From: Poriferisodalis sp965208925
GTDB lineage: Bacteria > Actinomycetota > Acidimicrobiia > Acidimicrobiales > Poriferisodalaceae
Assembly (NCBI RefSeq): GCF_965208925.1
Contig: NZ_OZ242364.1
Location: forward strand, 1,240,001 to 1,304,000
Reading direction: 5' to 3'
DNA: 64,000 nucleotides
Below the pieces are notes generated by a model. The model worked only from the letters and a program-made list of their open reading frames with translations. It made no database searches and had not been told where the DNA came from. Position numbers and translations under genes: made by a program. Each line of letters starts with the position of its first letter. Position 1 is the stretch's first letter. This document shows positions 37,549-48,457 of the stretch, in pieces.

Positions 37549-39111
37549 GTGGACGCAACTGGATTCGACGCTTGGGCGCTGACGCTCGCGGTCTTCCTGC
37601 CGGCCGTCGGCGCACTCGTGATGATGCTGGTGCCGCGCGCCCGCGAACTCGAGCTGAAGACCATCGCCCTCGGGGCCTCGCTGGCGTCGCTGGCAGTCGG
37701 CGTGTACCTGCTGTTCACCTTCGACTACGGCAACGCCGGATCGCTGCAGTTCGTCGTGGAGAAGGGCTGGATCAACGCCATCGACGCCGATTACATCATG
37801 GGGCTCGACGGCCTGTCGCTGCCGTTGCTGATCCTGTCGATGGTGATCATCCCGCTGTGCGTGATCTACTCGTGGGAGCACATTCCCGAGCCGGGCAACG
37901 CCAAGGCCTTCCTGATCTTGATGCTGATCCTGGCGTCGGGCATGAACGGCACCTTCGTGGCGCAGGACCTCATTCTGTTCTTCGTCTTCTTCGAGGTTGT
38001 GCTGCTGCCGATGTACTTCATGATCGGCGTGTGGGGCGGCGAGAACCGTCGCTATGCCTCGCTGAAGTTCTTCCTGTTCACGCTGTTCGGCTCGGCGCTG
38101 ATGATCGTCAGCTTCGTGGCGCTGTACTTCGTGGCCACCGGCGCGAACGGGCTGGATCTGCGCAGCTTCGACATGCGGGTGCTGGCCGACGCCGCTGGCG
38201 GCGACCTGGCCCGCGGCACCCAGGCGATCATCTTCGCCGGTTTGTTCATGGGCTTCGGCATCAAGGTGCCGATGTTCCCGTTCCACACCTGGCTGCCCGA
38301 CGCGCACACCGAGGCACCGACGGTGGGCTCGGTGATCCTGGCAGCGATCCTGCTGAAGCTCGGCACCTACGGCTTCGTGCGGATCGCGCTGCCGTTCCTG
38401 CCCGAAGGCGCTGCGGCATGGGCGCCCTGGATCGGCCTGCTGGCGGTGATCGGCATCATCTACGGCGCCTTGGGCTGCCTGGCCCAGACCGACATGAAAC
38501 GGCTCATCGCCTTCAGCTCGGTGGCGCACATGGGCTTCGTGATGCTGGGCATCGCCACACTGACCCCGATCGGCATCAACGCTGCGGTGTTCGGCATGGT
38601 GGCCCACGGCATCATCACCGGGATGCTCTTCTTCCTGGCGGGTTCGGTGAAAGAGCGCTATCACACGCTCGAGATCAGCCGGCTGGGCGGCCTGCTGAAG
38701 TCGGCGCCGCGCATGGGCTGGATCCTGGCCATCTCTGCGATGGCATCGCTCGGCCTGCCCGGCTTGGCGGGCTTCTGGGGCGAGTTCCCGGCGATCCTGT
38801 CTGCCTACAACCCGGGCGCGGGACTGCCTGAAGAGACCTTCCGCACCTACATGGTGATCGCCGCCGTGGGAACGGTGTTTGCTGCCGGCTACCTGCTGTG
38901 GCTGTTCCAGCGCAGTGCGTTCGGCGAGCCCAAGCCCGAATGGGAAGGGCACACGATCGCCGATGTCAATCGCTACGAGTGGGCGGCGTGGACGCCGCTC
39001 ATCATCGCGATGGTGCTCTTCGGCTGGGTTCCCGGACTGATCTTCGGTGTGGTCGATGACGTGTCGACCGGCATCGCCGAGAGCATCAGCGCGGCGGTGG
39101 GCGGGAGCTGA
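37549..39111 (+). CDS. nuoM: NADH-quinone oxidoreductase-like subunit M, second complex I
   Basis: 520 residues from a GTG, 44 bp after nuoL2, the largest gap inside this operon; AAGAGGGAG upstream is a good ribosome binding site. FVFFEVVLLPMYFMIGVWG, KVPMFPFHTWLPDAHTEAPT and LAAILLKLGTYGFVRI are the family blocks. Antiporter-like proton pump subunit. Confidence 0.95.
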   Translation: MDATGFDAWALTLAVFLPAVGALVMMLVPRARELELKTIALGASLASLAVGVYLLFTFDYGNAGSLQFVVEKGWINAIDADYIMGLDGLSLPLLILSMVIIPLCVIYSWEHIPEPGNAKAFLILMLILASGMNGTFVAQDLILFFVFFEVVLLPMYFMIGVWGGENRRYASLKFFLFTLFGSALMIVSFVALYFVATGANGLDLRSFDMRVLADAAGGDLARGTQAIIFAGLFMGFGIKVPMFPFHTWLPDAHTEAPTVGSVILAAILLKLGTYGFVRIALPFLPEGAAAWAPWIGLLAVIGIIYGALGCLAQTDMKRLIAFSSVAHMGFVMLGIATLTPIGINAAVFGMVAHGIITGMLFFLAGSVKERYHTLEISRLGGLLKSAPRMGWILAISAMASLGLPGLAGFWGEFPAILSAYNPGAGLPEETFRTYMVIAAVGTVFAAGYLLWLFQRSAFGEPKPEWEGHTIADVNRYEWAAWTPLIIAMVLFGWVPGLIFGVVDDVSTGIAESISAAVGGS

Positions 39112-39113
39112 CC

Positions 39114-40802
39114 GTGGACATGACGGCCCTCGGGGCACTTCTCGCGTTTGTGCGGCCGGATCTCGACTGGCATGCGCTCGCGCCCGAGTTGACCCTGCTG
39201 GCGGTCGGCACGCTGGTGACCGTCGCCGACATCGCGTTCGACGACAAGGCCAAGCGGATAATGCCCACGCTGACCGGCGTCGGCCTGCTGGTCACGCTGG
39301 TGCCGATCCTGACCCTGGCAGCCGACGGCGCTGAGCGGCCTATGTTCGGCGGGGCCTACGTGGTCGACGACTTCTCGCTGGTGCTCAAGGCGCTGTTCAT
39401 CTTGGCTGGGTACTTGGTCGTGCTCATGTCGGTCGACTACGTGCGAGATGGCGACTACTACGAGAACGAGTACTACACGCTGCTGCTGACGTCGCTGTTG
39501 GGCATGGTGATGATGGCCAGCTCGCGCGACCTGGTGAGCGTGTTCGTGGCGCTGGAGCTGCTGTCGATTCCCGCATACATGCTGGCGGCGTGGCGCAAGG
39601 GCGGGCCTCGTTCGAACGAAGCCGGCCTGAAGTACTACCTGATGGGGGTATTTGCCTCCGCGGTGATGCTGTACGGCATGTCGCTGGTGTTCGGCGTGGC
39701 CGGCGACACTGATTTCGGCACCATTGCTGCCGCATTGACGGGCGAGGGGGCGAGCCCGATCGTCATCGTGGCCATCCTGTTCGTGCTGATCGGCTTCGCC
39801 TTCAAGGTGTCGGCGGTGCCGTTCCACACGTGGGCACCCGACACCTACGAGGGTGCCCCTACACCGGTGACGGCGTTCCTGTCGGTGGCGTCGAAGGCAG
39901 CAGGCTTTGTGGCGCTGCTGGGGCTCGTGTTCGTGGCCTTCGAGGGGGCTGCCGATGTGGTGCAGCCGTTCTTCTGGGTGCTGGCCGCGGTGACGATGAC
40001 CGTCGGCAACCTGATCGCACTGCGCCAGACGAACATCGTGCGGATGCTGGCCTACTCGGGCGTGGCGCAGGGCGGCTTCATGCTGGTGCCGTTTGCCGTG
40101 GCGTTCGAGGGCGATGCCTGGACCGTCCCTGGCACCGACATCACCACCAACGTGCTGCCCGGCGCGTACGAGGCGATCATCGTCTACGCGATCATCTACG
40201 CCTTCATGAACCTGGGGGCGTTCAGCGTGGTGCTGGCGGTGTCACGGCGCACCCGCTCGGGCGAGATCTCGAGCTACGGCGGGCTGTTCAACTATGCGCC
40301 CGGCATGGCGGTGCTGATGACGCTGTTCCTGGCGGCGCTGGCCGGCATACCGCCGGCGGGCGGCTGGTTCGCCAAGTTCGTGATCTTCCGGGCGCTGGCC
40401 GATGCGAGCACGCCCGCTGGCTGGGTGCTCGCCGTGATCGTGGCGGTGAACGCAGTGGTTGCGTTCGGCTACTACGCCCGGGTGCTGGTGCAGATGTGGT
40501 TCCAGCCGGTGCCCGAGACGGTGGCGCTGGGGGTCGATTCCGGAGGCGACGACGAGATCGATCTTGACGAAGCGGTCGGGTCGGCCGATGCGACCGCCGA
40601 GCAGGACGAGCACGGCGACGCGTGGTTGGCCACCGAAACCCGTCAGGCCACGATGGTGCGCTTCACTCCGGGCAAGATTCCCATGACCGGGGCATTGGCA
40701 GCGGCGCTGGCGATCACGGCCATCGCCACGCTGGCGTTCGGCGTCTTCCCGGGTCTGGTGAGCCACTTCGGCGACGTCGCATCGTTCCACTTCGGCGGCT
40801 GA
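39114..40802 (+). CDS. nuoN: NADH-quinone oxidoreductase-like subunit N, second complex I
   Basis: 562 residues from a GTG 2 bp after nuoM2. FVALELLSIPAYMLAAWRKG, FKVSAVPFHTWAPDTYEGAP and MLAYSGVAQGGFMLVPF fit NuoN. A hydrophilic, very acidic insert of about 45 residues (GVDSGGDDEIDLDEAVG onward) lies before the last helix. Last nuo gene of the second operon. Confidence 0.94.
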   Translation: MDMTALGALLAFVRPDLDWHALAPELTLLAVGTLVTVADIAFDDKAKRIMPTLTGVGLLVTLVPILTLAADGAERPMFGGAYVVDDFSLVLKALFILAGYLVVLMSVDYVRDGDYYENEYYTLLLTSLLGMVMMASSRDLVSVFVALELLSIPAYMLAAWRKGGPRSNEAGLKYYLMGVFASAVMLYGMSLVFGVAGDTDFGTIAAALTGEGASPIVIVAILFVLIGFAFKVSAVPFHTWAPDTYEGAPTPVTAFLSVASKAAGFVALLGLVFVAFEGAADVVQPFFWVLAAVTMTVGNLIALRQTNIVRMLAYSGVAQGGFMLVPFAVAFEGDAWTVPGTDITTNVLPGAYEAIIVYAIIYAFMNLGAFSVVLAVSRRTRSGEISSYGGLFNYAPGMAVLMTLFLAALAGIPPAGGWFAKFVIFRALADASTPAGWVLAVIVAVNAVVAFGYYARVLVQMWFQPVPETVALGVDSGGDDEIDLDEAVGSADATAEQDEHGDAWLATETRQATMVRFTPGKIPMTGALAAALAITAIATLAFGVFPGLVSHFGDVASFHFGG

Positions 40803-40850
40803 TGGCCGACGGGGCACGTTGTCCCGATCCGGCGTCCAGACTTGAAGCCG

Positions 40851-41882
40851 ATGGCTGGGACCGCACACGGCACCAAGCGTTTCGATGCCTTCATGGACGA
40901 CGCGCTCTACGGCCCTGTGGGCTTCTACGTGCGCGGGGGCCGACCGGCGGCGCGTGACGGCGACTTCGCCACTTCAGTCGAGCTTGGATCGTTGTTCGCC
41001 CGCTGCGTGGCCAGCTATCTGGATCAGGTCTGGCACGAGCTGGGGCGACCCGATCCCTTCGTGATCGTCGAAGGCGGCGCGGGGCGCGGCACGCTGTGCT
41101 GCCAGGTCGTTGCGCACGCAGGCGACTGTCGTCAAGCAGTGCAGTTCGTGATGGTCGAGCGCGTCGAACAGCAGCGCACCGAAGCACTCAAGCGGGTCGA
41201 GGCACTGAGTACAGACATAACAGTGACGGCGCTCGCCGACCTGCCAGCCAGTCCGCTTGTCGGCATGGTGATTGCCAACGAGCTGCTCGACAATCTGCCA
41301 TTCCGCCTGCTCGAACGCTCCGGGACCGGCTGGCACGAGGTGCATGTCTCGCCAGAAGACTCCTCCGAGGTGTTGACGCCTGCCCCGGCCGATGCGGCAG
41401 CAATGGCGGATGCGTTGGCGCCCGATGCAGCATTGGGAGCGCGGGTGCCGCTGCAGTTGAAGGCGGCAGTCTGGGTTCGGCGAGCGCTGCGGCTGCTCGA
41501 GCGAGGCCGGCTTCTGATATTCGACTACGGGGTGCCTCGCACCGCCGAGCTGCCACAGCGTCCGCAGAGCGAGTGGCTGCGCACCTACCGCTCCCAACGC
41601 CGAGGGCACAACCCATTGCACGCGCCGGGCACCGTGGACATCACCTGTGATGTGGCCTTCGACCAGCTGCCGCCGGGTGCCACGCTGAGCACTCAAGCTG
41701 AATGGCTTGCCGCGGCTGGCATCGAATCGATGACAGCGCAGGCGCGGGCACGGTGGCAGCGAGGCCGATCCGACCCGACGGCCGAGACTCTGGCCGCCCG
41801 GGCGCTGCTCGACGAGGCAACCGCGCTCACCGACCTCGACGGCATCGGCGCCTTCTGGGCCGCCGAGTGGCGCGTCGGCTGA
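40851..41882 (+). CDS. MidA/NDUFAF7-family SAM-dependent methyltransferase
   Basis: 343 residues from the ATG giving MAGTAHGTKRFDAFMDDALY (a TTG three codons earlier is possible). Family marks: RFDAFMDDALYGPVGFY, GDFATSVELGSLFARC, the SAM-binding loop VEGGAGRGTL and ANELLDNLPFRL. Human NDUFAF7 and Dictyostelium MidA are needed for complex I assembly, and NDUFAF7 dimethylates an arginine of NDUFS2, the NuoD homologue. Here the gene follows nuoN2 by 48 bp on the same strand, which supports the same role in bacteria. It converges on cobD. Confidence 0.88.
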   Translation: MAGTAHGTKRFDAFMDDALYGPVGFYVRGGRPAARDGDFATSVELGSLFARCVASYLDQVWHELGRPDPFVIVEGGAGRGTLCCQVVAHAGDCRQAVQFVMVERVEQQRTEALKRVEALSTDITVTALADLPASPLVGMVIANELLDNLPFRLLERSGTGWHEVHVSPEDSSEVLTPAPADAAAMADALAPDAALGARVPLQLKAAVWVRRALRLLERGRLLIFDYGVPRTAELPQRPQSEWLRTYRSQRRGHNPLHAPGTVDITCDVAFDQLPPGATLSTQAEWLAAAGIESMTAQARARWQRGRSDPTAETLAARALLDEATALTDLDGIGAFWAAEWRVG

Positions 41883-41935
41883 GCTGCTCGCTATTCGTCG
41901 CCGTATCGCAGCTGCCTGGCCGCGAGCCTGCTGCC

Positions 41936-42847
41936 TCAGTCGCTCGAATTGCGCCGCAGCAGCAGCCAAACCGCCAGTGCCAGCGCTACGAGTAGCAGCT
42001 CGGCCTGTGAAGCGAGGCGCACCGCTGGCCTGATGTCGTCGGTAGTCGGCCGCGGTCCCATGCCGAGCCGTGGCCGATCTTCGTGACGCGAGCCGTAGCG
42101 CAGCGGCCCGCCCAGCTCTCGATCGAGCGCAGCCGCAACGGCTGCCTCGGCCACACCGGCATTGGGGGACGGGTGGGCCACAGCGTCACGGCATATCGCG
42201 GTCCACACGGCGCGCGCCTGACGCGGCCGCAGTGTCGTCACCAACACCGCGAACAGGCGCGCCGGCACGTAGTTGGCCACGTCGTCGAGCCGAGCCGCGG
42301 CCCAGCCGAATCGGAAGTAGCGCTCGTCCTTTCGCCCCACCATCGCGTCCATCGTGTTGATCGCCCGGTATGCCGTTGCGCCTGGCGCCCCGGCCACGAT
42401 CGCCCAGAACACTGGTGCAACCACAGCGTCGACGCTGTTCTCGGCGACCGATTCGATGACGGCCGCTGCGATGGCGGATTCGTCGAGCCCGCTGGGATCA
42501 CGGCCCACGAGCCGGGGGAGCTCGGCGCGAGCCGCCTCGATATCTCCCGCCTCCAGCAGGTCAGCAATACCCATCGCCACCGAACGCAATTCCCGTCCGG
42601 CTGCCGTCAGCGCGACCGCCGAGGCGGTCGAGCGCTGGAGGGTCCCGGCGGTCACTCCGATGGCGACGCCGATCGCTGCGTAGGCAACCCCGCGCAGTTT
42701 CCGATCTGCCCAGAGCCGTCGCTCAATGCTCGTCATCAGTTTCCCGAACGCCGCTACCGGATGCACTCGCTCCTGCGGCTCGCCGGCGATGCGATCCACG
42801 AGCAAACCCAACGCCACCGCACCGCTGCGTCGATCGTTCGATCTCAT
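41936..42847 (-). CDS. cobD: adenosylcobinamide-phosphate synthase
   Basis: 303 residues, CobD/CbiB family, several membrane helices. It attaches (R)-1-aminopropan-2-ol phosphate to adenosylcobyric acid during cobamide assembly. Motifs: LGLLVDRIAGEPQERVHPVAAFGK at the N-terminus, VIESVAENSVDAVVAP, and ATAYRAINTMDAMVGRKDERY with WAAARLDDVANYVPAR. It lies 61 bp after cbiZ on the same strand, so the pair is probably one corrinoid-salvage unit. Confidence 0.93.
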   Translation of the reverse strand: MRSNDRRSGAVALGLLVDRIAGEPQERVHPVAAFGKLMTSIERRLWADRKLRGVAYAAIGVAIGVTAGTLQRSTASAVALTAAGRELRSVAMGIADLLEAGDIEAARAELPRLVGRDPSGLDESAIAAAVIESVAENSVDAVVAPVFWAIVAGAPGATAYRAINTMDAMVGRKDERYFRFGWAAARLDDVANYVPARLFAVLVTTLRPRQARAVWTAICRDAVAHPSPNAGVAEAAVAAALDRELGGPLRYGSRHEDRPRLGMGPRPTTDDIRPAVRLASQAELLLVALALAVWLLLRRNSSD

Positions 42848-42908
42848 GACGCACCAGCTCCACTAGGGAGATCTGCGGCGCTCATCGAGGTCGGCGGGCC
42901 TGCTGCGC

Positions 42909-43538
42909 TCACGCGGGTCCTGCGGGCAGTCCGGCCTGCACTGCGCTGCGCACCGCGAGCGCAAGGCGCTGTCCCCACTCCGAGCGAGGTCCACCGAAGC
43001 GCTGCCGGCGCGCTGCCGCAGGCCATGCCGCCACCACTGCGTCCGTGGCGGTGCCGGTGCCGGCGACCCCGCACTCAGCCAGCGCCTGGGTCTTGGCTTC
43101 GGTGATCGTCATGGCGGCATTGACTGCAGCGCCCGGCTCGAATCCGACGGGCAGTTGGGCCACGATGTTGATCGTTCCTGGCCTGCAGGCGTCCACCGAT
43201 CCGCTGACATCGGCTGCCCATGTCGGCTTCGAGACTCCCACGGTGGCATGCACCACCACGCCACCGCAGTCGGCCTTCGAGCAGCGCTTCACGTCCACCG
43301 CCGTAAACAGTGCGGTTCCGGGACCGCGCAGGCCGAGTTCGGCCGTCACTTCTGCAGCGTGTGCATCCAGATCTGTCCGGGTGTAGCCGCTGCCCACCCC
43401 GATGTTCACGATCCAGTCGATCTGGCCGATGCCGCCGCCCACTGCGGCGGACGAGATCACCTCAGTGGGTTGATCGAATCGCCAGACCAGGGCGCTGCGC
43501 GGGGCCGTCACCAGGGTTGGTTCCACGACAGCGCTCAT
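42909..43538 (-). CDS. cbiZ: adenosylcobinamide amidohydrolase
   Basis: 209 residues from the ATG giving MSAVVEPTLVTAPRSALVW; the open frame extends 36 codons further, but without family similarity. Motifs of CbiZ: SSAAVGGGIGQIDWIVN, DCGGVVVHATVGVSKPT and GTATDAVVAAWP. It removes the aminopropanol side chain from cobinamide to give adenosylcobyric acid, which CobD can then re-use with the cell's own lower ligand pathway. No cobalamin riboswitch was recognised upstream. Confidence 0.88.
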   Translation of the reverse strand: MSAVVEPTLVTAPRSALVWRFDQPTEVISSAAVGGGIGQIDWIVNIGVGSGYTRTDLDAHAAEVTAELGLRGPGTALFTAVDVKRCSKADCGGVVVHATVGVSKPTWAADVSGSVDACRPGTINIVAQLPVGFEPGAAVNAAMTITEAKTQALAECGVAGTGTATDAVVAAWPAAARRQRFGGPRSEWGQRLALAVRSAVQAGLPAGPA

Positions 43539-43690
43539 CGGCCGGACGCTACCGATGTCTCGGGGAGGAGCCGGAGCGTTCCGGCCGTGGGATGGCTCGC
43601 GGGCGGCAACTACTCTGCGAATCTGGCTGACCAGCCTCGGCGACATTGGGGCACGCGGTCTGCGTGCAGCACGATGAGACAGGGAGACCG

Positions 43691-45700
<2,010 letters not shown>

Positions 45701-45707
45701 GCTGGAC

Positions 45708-46247
45708 ATGGCGAAGGGCCCGAGGCACAGGCGAACCCTTGCCGCGTCGGTTTCCGAGGGCGATTGGCCGGCCTACTGGTGGTGGCGGGATGGGCCGGTG
45801 CCGCCGGGCGACTGCGTGATCGTCGACATCGACGGCGTGCTCGCCGATGCCTCCCACCGCCAGCACCACCTCGACGGGCCCTGGCGCGACTGGGACTCGT
45901 TCTTCGCCGACGTGGGCGACGACGACGTGCTCGACGAGGTCTTCGAGCTGCTCGTGCTGCTGAATCCGGAGCTGGTGGTGGTGGCCCTCACCTCCCGGCC
46001 GACCTGGGTGTCGGGCGCAACCCTCGACTGGCTCGTCAAGCACAAGGTCCGCTGGGATCTGCTCATCATGCGCCCGATGGGCGACTTCCAGCCGTCGCCG
46101 CTGTTCAAGGGCGAGCAGACCCAGGCGCTCCTCGAGTGCGGTTACACCCCCCGCCTCGCCATCGACGACGACATGCGCAATGTCCGCATGTATCGCGACC
46201 TCGACCTGCCGACGCTCTACATCGACAGCGGCTACCACCCTCACTGA
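45708..46247 (+). CDS. HAD-like phosphatase domain protein
   Basis: 179 residues, start 8 bp after acs. HAD motifs: I, VIVDIDGVLAD (first Asp as nucleophile, second as acid/base); II, VVALTSRPTW; IV, LAIDDDMRNVRMY. No cap domain of any size, so a compact, large-substrate type such as polynucleotide 3'-phosphatase-like proteins is possible. The substrate is unknown. Confidence 0.72.
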   Translation: MAKGPRHRRTLAASVSEGDWPAYWWWRDGPVPPGDCVIVDIDGVLADASHRQHHLDGPWRDWDSFFADVGDDDVLDEVFELLVLLNPELVVVALTSRPTWVSGATLDWLVKHKVRWDLLIMRPMGDFQPSPLFKGEQTQALLECGYTPRLAIDDDMRNVRMYRDLDLPTLYIDSGYHPH

Positions 46248-46285
46248 GGCTGTCCCAGCGACTCCGGACCTGACAGCATGAGCCG

Positions 46286-47395
46286 GTGACTCGTACAGCG
46301 TTGGTGATTGGCGGCACGGGGCCGACTGGGCCTGGCGTGGTGAACGGGCTGTTCGAGCGTGGGTACGACATCACGGTCCTGCATACCGGGCGCCACGAGG
46401 TCGACACCCTCCCGCCTGAGTCCGAAGTCCCCCACATCCACACCAACCCGTTCCGCATCAACGAAGTGGAAGAGGCGCTCGGGAATGCCACGTTCGATGT
46501 CGTGTACGCCATGTACGGGCGGCTGCGCGACCTGGCGCCGTACTTCGTGGGGCGCTGTGGCCAATTCATCGCCGTCGGCGGCATTCCCGTCTACCGGGGC
46601 TACGCCCGGCCGGCCGAGAACTGGCCACGCGGGCTGCTCACACCGCTGCGGGAGTCTGCCGAACGTGCCGTCAACGACGCCAACGACAAGGTGGCGAAGA
46701 TCGTCGCCACCGAAGACACCCTGTTCGAACACCACCCCGACGCCACGATCTTCCGTTACCCGCTCATCTACGGACCCGGCCAGATCAACCCGCGCGAGTG
46801 GCTCATCGTGCGCCGCATCATCGACGGCCGTCGCCGGATCATCGTGGCCGACGGCGGGCTCACGCTGCGCGCTGCGGCGTACGGCCCCAACGCCGGCCAC
46901 GCTCTCACGCTTGCCGCCGACCACCCCGCCGCAGCCGCCGGCAAGGCCTACAACATCAGCGACGAGCACACCCTGACGGCAAGACAGACGATTCAGGTGA
47001 TCGCTGCGGCCCTCGATGTCGAGCTGGACATCGTGAACCTGCCCGGCGAGCTCGCCACGCCTGCCCGCCCCTTCCTCGGCGAAGAGGAATCGCTGCACCG
47101 GGCCATGTCGCCCGATCTGATGATCGCCGAGCTGGGCTACCGCGACAAGGTCGGCGTGGTCGAAGCCGTCGGTCTCACGGCTCGCTGGCTGGCAGAGAAC
47201 CCGGTCCGGCGCGGCAGCACGAAGGAACGCCGTATGCAGGACCCCTTCGACTACGAGGCCGAGGACGCCATCATCGACGCCTATCGCTCATCCATCGGCA
47301 GGGCCGCCGAACTGGCTGCCGCCTTCGATCCCGACTTCCGCGGCCGTTACAGCCCCGGCTCTGACGACTGGCGCCTCGTCGACGCCAAGAACTGA
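46286..47395 (+). CDS. NAD-dependent epimerase/dehydratase-like (extended SDR) protein
   Basis: 369 residues from a GTG. The N-terminal nucleotide loop is VIGGTGPTGPGVVNGL. IFRYPLIYGPGQINPREW is the usual extended-SDR substrate-loop region, and NISDEHTLTARQTIQVIA the C-terminal part. The Tyr-x3-Lys catalytic pair is not in its standard form, so it could be an atypical reductase or a non-catalytic member. Substrate unknown. Alone between the HAD gene and htpX. Confidence 0.75.
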   Translation: MTRTALVIGGTGPTGPGVVNGLFERGYDITVLHTGRHEVDTLPPESEVPHIHTNPFRINEVEEALGNATFDVVYAMYGRLRDLAPYFVGRCGQFIAVGGIPVYRGYARPAENWPRGLLTPLRESAERAVNDANDKVAKIVATEDTLFEHHPDATIFRYPLIYGPGQINPREWLIVRRIIDGRRRIIVADGGLTLRAAAYGPNAGHALTLAADHPAAAAGKAYNISDEHTLTARQTIQVIAAALDVELDIVNLPGELATPARPFLGEEESLHRAMSPDLMIAELGYRDKVGVVEAVGLTARWLAENPVRRGSTKERRMQDPFDYEAEDAIIDAYRSSIGRAAELAAAFDPDFRGRYSPGSDDWRLVDAKN

Positions 47396-47552
47396 ACACC
47401 GAGCGCGCAGCTTCGGGTACAGCCGCAACCGCGCCGCTGCCGTCCGGCCACCGCGACCCATCCCGCGCCTGAGCGACTGACCGCCGTCATTAGCCTGAAC
47501 CGCAACCGCACAGCGTCCGCAACACAGCGACCGAAACGAGGTGCAGCCCGAC

Positions 47553-48407
47553 GTGCGCAACACGGCCAAGACCACTGTTCTCCTGGCTGGCCTCGCCGGC
47601 CTCATCCTGTGGATCGGCAGCTTCTGGGGCCAAGGCGGCCTCACGATCGCCGTCGTCATCGCCCTGGTCATGGTGGGCGGCAGCTACTGGTTCAGCGACA
47701 AGCTGGCCATCCGCTCCGCCCGTGCCCAAGAGGTCCAGCCCCATCAGCTCCCTGAGTACTGGCGGATCATGGGTGAGCTCACCACGCTGTCGGACATGCC
47801 GATGCCCCGGCTGTACGTCTCGCCCGATCCGCAGCCCAACGCGTTCGCCACCGGCCGCAACCCGAAGAATGCAGCCGTGTGCGTCACCGAGGGGCTCATC
47901 CGGCATCTCGACTGGTATGAGATCCGTGGCGTGCTGGCGCACGAGATGGCCCACATCCGCAACCGGGACATCCTCATCGGCTCAGTTGCGGCGGCCGTGG
48001 CCACAGCCATCACCTTCGCCGCCCGCATGGCGCAGTTCGCCCTGATCTTCGGGGGCGGCGGGCGCGACAACGACCGCAACCCGTTCGGCGAGATCCTGCT
48101 CATCATCCTGGCGCCGATCGCCGCGATGCTGCTGCAGATGGCCATCAGCCGCAGCCGCGAGTACCAGGCCGACCGCACTGCCGCGCGCATGATCAGCGAC
48201 GGCGAGCCGCTGGCCCGAGCGCTCGAGAAGCTGGACGTGGCCTCCAAGACTGTTCCGAGCCTGGCCGACCCCAATCAGGCCCAGATGTACATCGCCAACC
48301 CGCTGGCCAGCCGCCGGATGGGTTTCAAGGGCCTGTTCACCACGCACCCGCCGATGGAGGAGCGCATCCGCCGCCTGCGGGACGGCTCCTGGCAGGAAGC
48401 GATCTAG
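47553..48407 (+). CDS. htpX: HtpX-like zinc metalloprotease (M48)
   Basis: 284 residues from the second GTG, giving MRNTAKTTVLLAGLAGL, the usual HtpX N-terminus; an upstream GTG adds four residues. Two N-terminal helices, then SDMPMPRLYVSPDPQPNAFATG, the zinc site HEMAH (H130, E131, H134) and the third-ligand region SRSREYQADR. The family degrades damaged membrane proteins from the cytoplasmic side. C-terminal FTTHPPMEERIRRL is typical. Confidence 0.93.
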   Translation: MRNTAKTTVLLAGLAGLILWIGSFWGQGGLTIAVVIALVMVGGSYWFSDKLAIRSARAQEVQPHQLPEYWRIMGELTTLSDMPMPRLYVSPDPQPNAFATGRNPKNAAVCVTEGLIRHLDWYEIRGVLAHEMAHIRNRDILIGSVAAAVATAITFAARMAQFALIFGGGGRDNDRNPFGEILLIILAPIAAMLLQMAISRSREYQADRTAARMISDGEPLARALEKLDVASKTVPSLADPNQAQMYIANPLASRRMGFKGLFTTHPPMEERIRRLRDGSWQEAI

Positions 48408-48435
48408 CCGGCCGCACAGCTGTCGAACGCCGGCT
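48406..48435. terminator. possible bidirectional terminator between htpX and yajQ
   Basis: AGCCGGC (48406-48412) and GCCGGCT (48429-48435) form a 7-bp stem with a 16-nt loop, starting at the htpX stop codon. No U-run follows, as is common in high-GC actinomycetes. Confidence 0.4.
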
Positions 48436-48457
48436 GGCCGCCCGATGCAGGCCGGTG

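Noticed and set aside
43539..43690. Cobalamin riboswitch upstream of cbiZ
   Set aside because: No B12-box-like sequence or the expected length of structured leader could be recognised on the minus strand.
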